The position numbers were made by a program, and so were the translations under genes. A DNA stretch of 64,000 nt from Volutella citrinella (Eukaryota > Ascomycota > Sordariomycetes > Hypocreales > Nectriaceae). Numbering within the stretch: the first letter of the stretch is position 1; each line of letters begins with the position of its first letter. The stretch is from assembly GCA_034401135.1 (NCBI GenBank), contig JAWZSP010000008.1, positions 2,852,001 to 2,916,000 of the forward strand, read 5' to 3'. This document shows positions 23,701 through 34,591 of the stretch, piece by piece. The notes under the pieces are model-generated. The model ran no database searches. It was not told the origin of the DNA and worked only from the letters and a program-made list of their open reading frames with translations.

Positions 23701-24915
23701 CAAGGGCCGCTACGTCTTGGGCAACCCAACGGAGCCCGAGTGCGGCTCCCTGCCGATCCGGGACGGGGCGGAAAGAGTGCGTGATCGTCTGCCGTGGCAA
23801 GAAGCCGAATCAACCGAGTCGTTAGCTCTAGGTAGTGCGAGATACGAGGAATGTGGCTTAGTTAGCGTCAGGGGAGGGGGTTTTGCCGACCAAAGACGGC
23901 AAGCTGTTCGGGGGGGAGCCGGATCAGCAATGAGTGGATGAATCGATAATGGCCAGGGTACTCCTGAAAAAATCGATAAGATCAAACAGAAAGCTGGCGG
24001 TGCTTAATTGTAGAGCGTCTGAAGTCCATGGCGGCTGATTTCCGACTCTCTGGGACCTTGGAGGTCTGATCTGAAGGATACAAGGCGGTTGGAGGAATTA
24101 CGGTTCTTCGACCATGCCAATCTTAAACAGCGATGACGGCGACTAGCGCTGGATACACGTAGTTGCCCTTTGCAGGAGCATTTGTAATGAGGGAATAAGC
24201 ATGGCTTGCCAAGCCAAGGGTCCAGGTAGTTGAGTCAAACCCCCGGCCCACTTGGCACAACAATCACCAGCCGCCGCGTCTTAGCAGTAATCCCAATGGT
24301 GCATTCTCTAGCAGCAGAAATACGACGGAACCGGAAACAAGCCATGGTTCTGGTTGCGATACAAGTGGCTATACAGTCACGAGTTAGGAAGCCACTTCCT
24401 CGTGCGGCATTCAGCTGGTGTGAGAGCGTCCGGGCTGTATCAACTCCACGTGGGTGCCTGGTTTTGACGACTGGGATTTTGTCTTGAAAAGAAACTAGCC
24501 CCCCTCGGCCTGCATTGGCAAACGCTATACCCCATGCTGGCGTCACATAGATTGGTCCCCGAGCCAGGGGACTAGTTGAGCCAAGATCGATCTGCGGTGT
24601 CAATGGAGCACAGGGCATGCAGCCATCCTGGGAATTCGATCCAAACACGGGTTGCGCGCGGCTTCATCCCGACTGTTAGTGCAGCCAATTTGGGTTCCAT
24701 TGGTATGGTAATTGGACGAGATGCATGGAAAATGGTGCTAGCAATGATGGCTAGTCCTGGGCATTCAGCTAACGCGCGTCCGCAACCCGGCTTCAGTCCC
24801 CTGATTCCCCTTTCAAGATAAGATGCTGGCGCGCCTGACAGCCCTGACAGGTGGCTTAAAACCTTACTGCTCCGCACGAAAGCTCTGCTGGTGCTTTCTT
24901 TTTCCATCTGCCGAC
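20737..24915. other. 4.2 kb gene-poor region
   Basis: I find no gene with motifs or a workable exon chain here. The longest open frame (23492-23941, + strand, 149 codons) is Arg- and Gly-rich and recognisable in neither direction. A CATC microsatellite lies at 22165-22181. Around 22800-23350 A+T is higher, with many stops in all frames. No terminal inverted repeats, target-site duplications or transposase fragments are visible, so I cannot call a transposon relic. Confidence 0.5.
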
Positions 24916-26435
24916 ATGTTGTCCCACCCAGCAGGCGCAATGGCTGCTGCACCTCGTGGCATCCCAGCCCAGGCCACATGGCAGGTGCCTGCGGACTCGG
25001 AGGGCCACATGCTATGGGACCTGAACCTGGCCTTGATCATCATCTCGTCTCTTCTCATCTGTGTGCGCCTTTGTGTGAGGGGCTTCATGCTCAAGGCGTT
25101 GGGGATTGATGATCTAATCGCGACCATGGGATTTGTGAGTGGCCTTGGACTGATGCTCGTTGCGAATGCCCCTCTTAATAAACGTGCCCAGGCTTTACTT
25201 GTGGCTTTGTCTGTGCTGGAAATGCGAGGTATTTGAAGCCATTCCAATGACCTGCAAACTGGATTCTCATTTGTTGCAGCCACCGAACTGGGATCCGGAA
25301 CCACCATGGATTTGCTACCCCCAGAGCTAATACCACAGTTCTTTGCTGTAAGCTATCTACGAACGACGATTACACCATCAAATAACCTGACCCTTTCAGA
25401 TTCTGCCGACGCTTCAGCTCATCTTCTTTTGGTCGATTGGCCTGGTTCGGCTGTCTATCCTCGCCTTCTTCCCCCGCCTGAGCACGGATCGTTGGTTTGC
25501 CCCTTGCCTGACACTACTGCTCTTTAATCGCTTACCAGTCACTTCGCAGGATGGTTTCTCCGCGCTGTTTACGCTGTCGCTGCTTTGAATATGGTTTTCA
25601 CCGTGATAGCCTTTTTCTTCTTGCTAACAGAGTGCAAGCATATCCCGTAAGTCGCATCACTAATGTGTTGTAGAGAGGCCTGGATATCCTCTTGAATGGC
25701 CTATTCTAATGCGTAGTGTTCTCCAGTGACTTGTGGGATGTTACGGCACCCAACAGACAATGTCTCGACAAGGCCAAGGAGGCCCCAATGATGTGGACGC
25801 ATAGTGCAGTTGGAGTCGTCATCGACATCTTCCTCCTCTTCCTGCCGATTTGGGTCATTCATTCAAAGATGAAGTTTTCGCCCAAGTGGCTCCAGGTCGT
25901 TTTGGTCTTCTGCGTCGGCATATTCGCCGTAATCGTCGGTGTCGTCCGACTTGCCATCAATATCAACACCGACTTCACCACCAACACGACAGGCAAGATG
26001 GCCCGCGTTGCCCCATGGACCGATCTCGAGGGCCACATAGGCCTCTGGATTGCGTGCTCACCGGCCCTGCAACCCCTCATCCGCCTCATGAGCTATAAGC
26101 TGGGACTCCGAAGCACGCTCAACAGCAGCGACAAGAAGACCAGCGGCGCAGCCAACGCGACCAGTGGCAACCTCAGCGAGTGGGCGGCGAGCCGGGTCAG
26201 TCGCGCCAGGGGCTATCTGTCGTTCAACGACGACCGAGACGAGGACACTAGCAGCCACGTTGTCATGCACACTGCGACGAAAAACGTGTCGACAGAGGAG
26301 ATTATGGAACTGTCGAACATGGGCAAGGGCAATGGAATCACCAAGCGAACAGATGTGACTGTCAAGTCGACTGATGCGACTGCCTCGGACAATGAGCCAA
26401 CAAACAAGCAGACCAAGACGTGGAATGCAGTTTGA
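24916..26435 (+). CDS. Rhodopsin-domain integral membrane protein (SAT5/PTH11-like family)
   Basis: Six exons (24916-25134, 25192-25228, 25280-25347, 25400-25490, 25550-25646, 25727-26435) close to 406 residues. All introns are 51-80 bases with GT...AG. Successive exons add [29 protein letters not shown], the [20 protein letters not shown] block, [45 protein letters not shown] and [19 protein letters not shown]. These give about seven membrane helices and match the fungal rhodopsin domain (PF20684-type). The roughly 110-residue C-terminal tail is Ser/Thr/Asp-rich and cytosolic. An ATG at 24823 would add 31 residues; I prefer 24916 because the added part looks non-coding. Members include surface-sensing Pth11-like receptors, but a ligand or signalling role is not shown here. 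Confidence 0.85.
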
Positions 26436-27565
26436 CAGAGGGATAAATGTGTAACTAACATAGGGTCATGGGATAATTGTATAATTACATTGGTTCAGAT
26501 GGAAGACGAATTGACTAATACTGGCCACCGATCTGATACTTTTTCTTCATTGGGGTGCAACCCAAGGGCTGTCTACATTTTGAACCAGCTACTATTAACC
26601 AGCTCCGCTAGAAGCGCCTAAGGATATCTTGAAAGGATGGAAAGTAAACAATTGGACTGTGTTCTTACTGACAGCTGAAATGTGGTAGCAAGGATATGTC
26701 CAGAATCATCCACTGCACCGCCGGTCTGATCCGGCCTATCTTGTACAAGACTAGAATGTGGCCTTTGGCGACGAGTTTCCAGCAAAACAAACTCAATCCG
26801 AGATGCCTAGTCAACATCTATTGATAAAGTGTTTCTGAACAGCCGGAGGAGGTTGTAGGTCCGCGAACTCCATCCTAGTGCTCCCACGTCCCCACCCGTT
26901 GCCAGTTTAGGTGTGCTCCGAGCTTGCATCACACCCACCAGCTATGCCAAATTCGTTGGGCTCCGAGACAACAGACAAGTGTACTGGGCGCTAATGCATC
27001 GGGGCGTGCGCATCTCGATCGTTCAAGCACCTCCGACTCGCTGTCCCGAATTCTTGGCTGTTTGTGTCGGTGCCTCTGGATCGTCTGATAATCGTCCATC
27101 ATCGCTCCGCTTGCTATTTGCCGACGGGCGATGCCGCGTCCGCAGCCCTGCCCAGCGCAATCTCGTCCGAATGAACCCGAAACCGCGCCCCATATGCCTG
27201 TGCTTGATCCCTCCCAGGCCTGCCCCCGCTGGGTGCAACCTGCCATGGATGGCCCACTCCCAGGGCAGCAGGCGAAGCAAGGCTGTGCTGCTTATTGGAT
27301 GTGCTTGACATGACTGGCAGGCTTCTCCTGGTCATCTCGTGGACAGCTGTGGGGCCGATGAGTGCGTGTTGGGCATTGGCAAAGGCCGGCCGGGTTTCTG
27401 TTGCATGGGTTGTGTCCGAATGCCGCTCGGAGCAACGCAACGGAACATGAGTTTATTTCTGCCCTTTTTTTGTCTTCCGACTCCCAGCTGTTGCTGTTAT
27501 CTTGATGCCGCTGAACCGAACTGCGACTGACGTCAGTGCCGCACGCCTTCAACACATCGCCGGTC
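26436..27565. other. Intergenic, nothing recognised
   Basis: About 1.1 kb between two co-oriented genes. Open frames at 26913-27308 and its antisense have no motifs. It presumably holds the MFS promoter. Confidence 0.5.
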
Positions 27566-29368
27566 ATGAAGCCATCTCCGTCTGCCAATGACCAGGAGCA
27601 GCCATGTCCACCGCTCGCCGCCCCGGTCGGGCAGGCTCTAATAGACACACTACCGTCAGAGGCAGCACTAATTGCTGATCGAGGAGACGCTGCTGAGCAG
27701 GCTGACGCCAACATCAACACCAACACCAATGCCGAAGTCGCAGATGGCGAGGACCCAAACACTGATGTCGACAACCAGCCCGTCCGGAAGGGCTGGCGGT
27801 TCTGGACCATCTTCCTGGCCATTGGCCTCTGCCAATTCATCGCGGCCCTGGACACGTCCATCCTCTCGACGGCGCTTCCGACCATCACGAGCGAACTCGA
27901 CTCTGGCGAGCTGTACGTCTGGATCCCCAACTCATACCTGCTGGCCTCTACCGCATTCGGACCCATCTTCGGGCAGGCGGCCAACATCTTTGGCCGCCGG
28001 GCCCTCACGGTGCTGGCTATCCTGGCATTCATCGCAGGCAGCGCCATCTCCGGATCCGCACAGGGCACCGTCCAGCTCATCATCGGGCGCTCGATACAGG
28101 GCATCGGCGGTGGCGGCTGCGTCGTCATGCCCGAGATTGTCATCTGTGATCTCGTCAGCCTGCGCGAGCGTGGCCTGTATGCCGGCATCCTGGGCGCGTC
28201 CTGGAGCATCGCCGTGCTCATCGCGCCCATCATCGGAGCCACGTTTGCGGAGCGCGCGACATGGCGCTGGATCTTCTACATGAACCTACCCATCTGCGGC
28301 CTTGTTCTCATCCCGGTGGCCATGTTGAGGATGAAGTACCCCGACCAGGGGACGCTGCTCCAACGCCTAAAGCGTGTGGACTGGCTCGGAAACACCATCC
28401 TTGTTCTCGCAGTCTCGTCGCTGCTGCTCTCGCTTACCTGGGCTGGGACTCGGAATCCCTGGTCATCGTGGCGGACAATTGTTCCCCTCATCCTCGGTGT
28501 TCTTGGCCTGATAGGATTCGTTGGATTCGAGGCTGGGCCATGGCTGTCGGAGCCGACGATGCCCATCCGACTGTTCCACAGTAGAACCTCTGCATCCGTG
28601 TACGCCACCAGCTTCTTGCACGGGCTGCTGCTCTTCTGGATCGCATATTTCCTGCCCATTTACTTCCAGGCGTGCATGGAGGCTTCACCGATGCGGTCAG
28701 CTGTCATGGCTCTGCCAGTTCTGACGGTTGGCGCGCCGGCTGGCCTCCTCGCCGGCATTCTCACGACTGTGACGGGCAAGTATCTGCCATGGCATTACAT
28801 CGGCTGGATTTTCACCACAGTCGCAACGGGCCTCTTTACGCTCTTTGACGAGAATACTACGACGGGCCAATGGGTCGGCTTTCAGATTGTCTTCGGATGG
28901 GGATTTGGTGTGCTCTTCACAACCCAGTTACCAGCCATCCTGGCTGCACTAACTGACAAAGATGTGGCCATTGCAACATCTACCTGGATCTTTGTCCGAA
29001 ACCTTGGATCCATATGGGGCATAGCCATTCCGGCTGCCATATTCAACACCCACGCCGACGAATTGGCGTCCAAACTTCCGACTGAGTCGCTCCGCAACCT
29101 GTTTATGAGCGGCGGAGCATATGCCCACGCGACGCATGAATTTGTCAAATCCTTCGAACCACAGCCGCTGGTCCACACGATGATCATCAGCCTTTACACC
29201 GATAGCTTGAAGCTTGTTTGGCAGGTGGCAATCGGGTTTTCGGGGCTGGCTTTTCTGTTGACGTTCCTCGTCCAAGACTTGGAACTACGGAAGTCACACG
29301 ACACGGAGTTTAAACTGGATGATACACCGAATCTAAGCAGAGAGCACTCGGATAGAAACCCAGTATGA
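27566..29368 (+). CDS. MFS transporter, DHA2-type 14-helix exporter
   Basis: A single-exon frame of 600 residues begins at MKPSPSANDQ; the open frame extends ten codons upstream but has no ATG. After an acidic, Asn/Thr-rich cytosolic N-terminus of about 80 residues come fourteen hydrophobic helices. Helix 1 has FIAALDTSILSTALPTI (motif D1 of DHA2), the loop after helix 2 has GQAANIFGRRAL (motif A), LIIGRSIQGIGGGG is motif B, and GASWSIAVLIAPIIGATFAE is motif C, typical of antiporters. It is likely a plasma membrane drug or metabolite exporter driven by protons. It lies 10 kb left of the PKS cluster with unrelated genes between, so a link to the cluster is possible but unsupported. Confidence 0.9.
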   Translation: MKPSPSANDQEQPCPPLAAPVGQALIDTLPSEAALIADRGDAAEQADANINTNTNAEVADGEDPNTDVDNQPVRKGWRFWTIFLAIGLCQFIAALDTSILSTALPTITSELDSGELYVWIPNSYLLASTAFGPIFGQAANIFGRRALTVLAILAFIAGSAISGSAQGTVQLIIGRSIQGIGGGGCVVMPEIVICDLVSLRERGLYAGILGASWSIAVLIAPIIGATFAERATWRWIFYMNLPICGLVLIPVAMLRMKYPDQGTLLQRLKRVDWLGNTILVLAVSSLLLSLTWAGTRNPWSSWRTIVPLILGVLGLIGFVGFEAGPWLSEPTMPIRLFHSRTSASVYATSFLHGLLLFWIAYFLPIYFQACMEASPMRSAVMALPVLTVGAPAGLLAGILTTVTGKYLPWHYIGWIFTTVATGLFTLFDENTTTGQWVGFQIVFGWGFGVLFTTQLPAILAALTDKDVAIATSTWIFVRNLGSIWGIAIPAAIFNTHADELASKLPTESLRNLFMSGGAYAHATHEFVKSFEPQPLVHTMIISLYTDSLKLVWQVAIGFSGLAFLLTFLVQDLELRKSHDTEFKLDDTPNLSREHSDRNPV

Positions 29369-29555
29369 TTTCAGATTGTATTTATAGTAGAAAAGACTGT
29401 TGTAGGCGTTCGGCCTCCTTATTTCCCCTCAATGGAGTTATTCCTGATAGTGGTGTCAAGTTTCCCGTTCCCTTCCCAGCTTTCGTATCGTCTTTGTCAA
29501 ATTTCCCATTCCAAGTTCCGAATCGCATCAATAATCGGCCGTAGTTCTCATACAC

Positions 29556-32500
29556 TCAAGGACTCTTGTCCTTGGAGACTCTATTCATCAGAAACTGGAC
29601 TGCCTCGTCCATATCCCAATCCCCAGCAAGCATGTTATCCAAAGCAGCGAGGGTCTGCTGTCGCGACCACGATACAGCCCCACGCCGTAGCAGAAGCCTC
29701 AGGCAGCATATCCGATGTGCAGATAGCCAGAGATAACCATCGCAAGGACGCGCTCTCTGCTCTTCTTGAGCCTTGTTTGCTAAGGTAAGCTGCCTAGGTT
29801 TGTAGAACGGGATGAGCTGCTGTGTATCTCTGTCATGTATGGCTTCGGCGGCATTGCTGAGTCGCTGCTGGACCGCGGGGCTGACATCAATGCTCTTGAA
29901 CAGAAGAGCGAAAGAACTCTGATCCACATCGCCGCCGTCAACCAGGACGAATCTCTCAGGCTCCATACTTCCTCAAGATGATCCTAACAGGATCTGTGTG
30001 TGGACGCCCCGCTACCGCGGAGAGTGCTGAAAATTTGGAATAGGGTCCGGTATTGGCAGGGTGAATTCCCTGGTCGAGGAGCTGGCTCACAACATCTGAG
30101 AACCCAAAAAAGGCAGCAACCGCCAGCTGCGCCACGTCGTATCCTCCATCGCGCTGTTCCATCGCAAGACCCGCATCGAGGATCAACCTGGCTATATTTG
30201 CGAGACCATTGTCTGTTGCAACGTTGAGAGGCAAGTTGTCAGCGTTGGCAGGGGTAGGTGTGCCTGTTGGGTTTGTCTCCAGGGGAGTGAAAGCGGCACC
30301 CTCCTTGATGAGAAATTCAACAAGCGAGTAATTCCGCTCACGAATCGCTATATTGAGACAGGAAAAGCTGTCATCAGTCTTGACATCTGCCCCTGTGTCC
30401 AATAGTAACTTGACAACTTCCATGTCTGCGGGGTGGTGCCTACAGACATCAGCCAGGGCAGCGGTACGTCTTTCAATCTGATCGAAATCAACAACAGCAG
30501 ACCTTATTTCAGCATCATGTTCAATGAGCATCCTCTCAAAATTTCTGTTATTGCGGCGCGATGGGCCCCACTCTTGAGGGTCTGCACCACGTTCAAGCAA
30601 GAGCTGCTCGATCTCGTGATCTCGTTTTACGACAGCAACGTGGAGTGCAAAGTCCATGCATTCCGCCCATTCATAGGTGGGAAACTTTGCTAAACCGTCG
30701 AGTAGCAGCTTCACAACGCTCAAGTAGCCTTTGGATACAGCCATTGGAAGCGCATGGTCTAGCCGTGACCCCTTCTGGGGCAGGGGGCTCACCCGGCCGG
30801 AAATGAGCAACATTCGAACAATTTCATCGTGTCCGTTGTGACTTGCGTAATACAGAGGCGTAGCGGGAACATTGGACGCGTCATAGACATCCAAGCTTGC
30901 GCCCCGGTTGATGATATCTTTCACACGGGAAACATCTCCCCTCTCTGCAAAGTACGAGACTGCCGTTCTGCCCTCGTGATCCGCTCCATCAATGTCAGCC
31001 TTCAACTCTAGGAGAGCATCGATGACCCGCCCCCAACCGTTTCTGGCAGCTAGTGGCAGCACCCCTCTGAGATCATCTTTCTTCAGGTCGCTTGGTATTG
31101 TAAAGCACAGCCGACACAACGTCGACTCCAGATCTCGAACGCTCAAGGCTGTGGTGAGCGGGCGGATAACGGGAGCCCCTAAAGCCCCTGGTACAACATG
31201 AAATCTGATGTATTGTGCAACTCTCTGGTATATGACAGTAATGGCGCCCGCTCGGGTGCGGAGCTCAGGACTGAAGGAAGGCGTCGAATGAGGACCAAAC
31301 TGGCCGCTCATCCAATTTATCCCTTTGAGCCCGAAATCTCTTCTGTTGTCATCCAGAAACTGGCATAGGGACCATCGGTACAGCTCCCCAGTTGCATGAA
31401 GCACTTTTTTGACGCATACGTACTTGCGGCGAGCGGTCTTTTGAGGCTGGGAGTAGTAGGAGCATGCCCATTGCAGAAGGGTTTCGGCCCGCTGCCAGTC
31501 TCCCTGTTGACGGTATCGAGAGGCATTTTCGAGTACAGCTGGCAATATGCTGCCCTCATCTGGAAGCACTGCATCGCCTAAATTTGGTAAAATACACATC
31601 AATGCCTCAGAGTGAGTCCCCAACCCATTGTCAGCGAAGGCCTTGGCAAGAGTATCCGCCGCCGGGTTCTCGAGCCGGACAGTTCCGTCGCTTTCGGTAA
31701 TTACTGTCTCAGGTAGGTCAATCCTTGTGGCCAGTGATCTGACAAGGCCCCCGAATAAATCTTGTGCTAGGACTTTGGAGAGCGGTCGAGTGACTGTTGC
31801 TAGTTGGAGCTGGACAATGGGTCTTGGCGGTAGGGGCCCAACTGGGAGGCTTGAGTAGTGATCTTCTACCAAGTGGTTGACGACACCAGTCCCCATAATC
31901 CGACAAAGCTCAGATGGCTGGGTAGACTTTAACTGGGTGGCTCCCTGCTTCGCCAGTGTGAATGTTGCCTTGCGACCTGCGGAACTGACGGGGATCTTTT
32001 GCCAGATATCCATAGGGCTGATTCCATCACGATCCCAGCGGGTAATACTGGCGTCCAAGAACTTTGTTGCTGCGAAACCATACCACAGGTGCTTTTCTCC
32101 ACGGACTTGGTGATCTGAGGATGCGTCTCCATTGTCGAGCTGGGCCGATATCACTCTGAAAACCTCCACTCGCTTATCCAAGGAGAGTTCGGTGTCTGAA
32201 TCTGGCGATGTTTTGAAGCGAACATCAGAAAGCATGGACCAGAGAGTGAGCCCCAAGATGCCTTCTAGTGTTGCAGAGTCCAGACTCCAGCTGGCTTGGG
32301 TCAACTTTGTTGGAGGCTTCAGAACCACATTAACGAGATTGCCCAAATTGGTCATCGCCCCGTCAAAGGCAAGGGAGCCAAGGGAGAGCCGAATGTCCTC
32401 GGAAGGAATGTGCTTTCCAAAGAGTGACTCTGCGGCTTGGCAGATGGTGGCGGCAACACTCTTGGCCGTTGCGCGGACTGAGATGTGTTCGTCTTCCCAC

Positions 32501-34029
32501 TGTTTGTATTTGCTGTCGATTTTGCCAAAGGACAGATGGCCCGTCAAATGTGCCAACCGCACCCTGGTGGCCAACAGACTCTTTAGCTTGGGTTTCGTGT
32601 CCTCGTTCGCTTTTTGCGCATCTGCTGCAACCACAGGACCAGGAATCGGTTTGGAGTTGCTGGCTCGGGACTGCTTGTCATCTGCCTGTGATGATGGCGG
32701 TGTTGGCTCAGAGTCTTTCGCCTCGCCATTCACACACCAAAAGCTACCGTCCGGCTTGCCTTCAAAGGTGATTTCCCACGCAAGCCAGTCAAGCTCGTGG
32801 CCTGCAACGAGCTCCGGCATGCCCCTAAGCCTGTTGGCATTGCGGCCCAGTCTCCTTATGCGCAGCAGCCCTCGAAGGGCACTCATCACCACAATGGCAC
32901 CAAGCTGCGCAATAGAGATCCATGCTTTGAGACCACGCAGTCCAATGAACTGGGAAATGAAGCCTAACAGAACAGCCAATACACTAAACCAGGTGTAGGT
33001 TGCTAATTTCTCGTTTTCTTCGTTGCTAGAGGATGTCCACAAGTGCAATCGGATGCCTTGGTTGTCTCGGTTGTCTTGGTTGCCTTGGTTGTCTTGGAGA
33101 TCTTCAAACAAGGCAAACGAGTCAAAGTTCTGGTCTCCAATGACTTGGGGGCCGGGTTGGAGCCAGAGAAGGCGGCTGGAGCGAGAGGCCTCTTTTTTTC
33201 GCCGATACTGAACCTCGTGTGTCTTTTGGCCGATGAGGGCTGCACAGCACCACATGCCAGTGCACATGACAATGGTGCCGGCGATGAACATGACCGGTGC
33301 ATAGTATCTAGACGCGGGCGAGCCTGTGTTGTTCAAGGACCATCCGAATTTCCAGGCACCGACGCCGGCAAAGGCCAAGATGCCGGTTTGGAGGACAAAT
33401 CCCAGTACGGCAACGCTGTAGCGGAACTCTCGGGGCTGTTGTTGGATTCCCACGTTGAGCGAGAGGTTGGGCTTTGGGGCAAATGAGACCGATGCTGCGC
33501 CGCCCTTTAGACCACTGACTCGAACCCATTCAGACGAGTCTGGGTCCTGAAAGTTCTCGAGATAATCCTGGAAAAGATAAAGCTCCGCCCTGGTGGCATC
33601 AGATGCATTAGTGCCACGAACCAGGACGAGCTCTAGGATGTGCGGCCTTCCCAGTACGCCCGCGATACCACCTTTGTTGAAGAGCTCGCAGACGTCGCGG
33701 CTCGTCGATGTGCACAACTCGGCTTCGATCACACCGTCGCCCTCCTGGGAGCGCCCAACAAAGGCGCGCAGGGCCGACGTACCACAAACGCGAATCACAG
33801 ACACGACGGTCGTGATGATGCCGATGGGGGCCATGGCAAAGATGAAGTAGTCGAGAAACGACGTGCTCTCGCTCAGGTACTGTTTGGTCATGGAATCGCC
33901 AAACAGCGCCAGAAGCGGGCCCAAGTCTGTCGCCAGGTCGTTGGAGATGTCGCTGAGGCCATCGTCAGCTTGTTGCTCGGCTGCCTGGGTGGCCCGCGCC
34001 AGGAGTGTTGATAGTTGGCTTCGCTCCAT
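29556..34029 (-). CDS. Large membrane protein with C-terminal ankyrin repeats; 3' end rearranged
   Basis: An intronless frame of 1357 codons runs from the ATG at 34029 to a TGA at 29956-29958. Residues about 58-80 (FIFAMAPIGIITTVVSVIRV) and several later segments (about 205-262, 345-380) are membrane helices; AELCTSTSRDVCELFNKGGI is a block I know from a widespread fungal family of unknown function. The middle is soluble. From about residue 1020 onward there are ankyrin repeats such as LLELKADIDGADHEGRTAVS, TPLYYASHNGHDEIVRMLL and LLLDTGADVKTDD. The repeats stop abruptly at IILRKYGA. Minus-strand ankyrin sequence resumes at about 29697 and ends at 29556 with TLAALDNMLAGDWDMDEAV, while the piece between reads as ankyrin on the + strand. 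The original gene therefore probably ended at 29556. Confidence 0.8.
29700..29957 (+). pseudogene. Inverted ankyrin fragment inside the 3' end of the ankyrin gene
   Basis: On the + strand this piece reads SGSISDVQIARDNHRKDAL and, one frame over, GFGGIAESLLDRGADINALE and SERTLIHIAAVNQDES, clear ankyrin units antisense to the gene they sit in. Short inverted words AGCCT (29695-29699) and AGGCT (29958-29962) flank it. Turning the piece round would join KYGA to SGSISD on one side and NQDES to LRLLLRRGAV on the other, both in the expected ankyrin phase. A one-base frame change near 29783 remains within the fragment, so the tail would still be damaged. Confidence 0.65.
33050..33100 (-). repeat. Short tandem repeat coding Asp-Asn-Gln-Gly
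   Basis: An imperfect 9-base repeat (variants of TTGTCTTGG on the + strand) encodes QDNQGNQDNRDNQG within the ankyrin membrane protein, between two predicted membrane segments. It is a likely length-variable site. Confidence 0.7.
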
Positions 34030-34591
34030 GCTAGCTGCTCTCCGGACTCATGCGGGGTCAGCGTGAGGCTTTTGCAGGTGGGAAGATGGTCAGGCTGTGG
34101 AAAATGATGCGCCTCAGCCCTTTGCACAGAACTGCCCCCATGCCGCCACCCATGCAAGCCACCAATTGCCCAGTCAGGCATCCAATGGCGGCAAGAAGCT
34201 GAATGGAGTACAGATGGCAGCTGATCTGACCGGATTCCATCAGGCAGTGAATGGTTATCCATCTCAATGGCCTGCAGAAAGCGAAAGCTGTCATCGCTAT
34301 GCAGTTGAGGGATCATCGCGATAGGGGCATTAGTGAGTTATACTAGGTCCATCGCGCGGTTGCTAGCCGACCAGGGTTGTCAACTTGTTTAAAACCTAAT
34401 TACCCCGTACTAATTACTCCAGGCCTACTACAAAAGCAAAGATCGTTTCATCGCGCTGTCGCCAACACACGTGATCTCTCAACTCATTAGGGCCTTTGGT
34501 CGACCGGCGTGTTTTGATCAGGAATCCGCTACGCGTCTCGACAGCGATATTCTTGGCCATCCTCCTTCGCATCAACCCACCAGACAGCATC
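34030..34591. other. Divergent promoter region
   Basis: About 560 bases between two divergent genes. It contains an A+T-rich patch at 34380-34440. No gene or repeat is supported. Confidence 0.5.

Noticed and set aside
23492..23941. A possible 149-residue gene in the gene-poor region
   Set aside because: No recognisable domain, Arg/Gly-rich, no splice structure and overlapping open antisense.
27566..29368. The MFS transporter as part of the PKS cluster
   Set aside because: It is 8.8 kb from the nearest cluster gene, with an ankyrin membrane gene and unrelated genes between.
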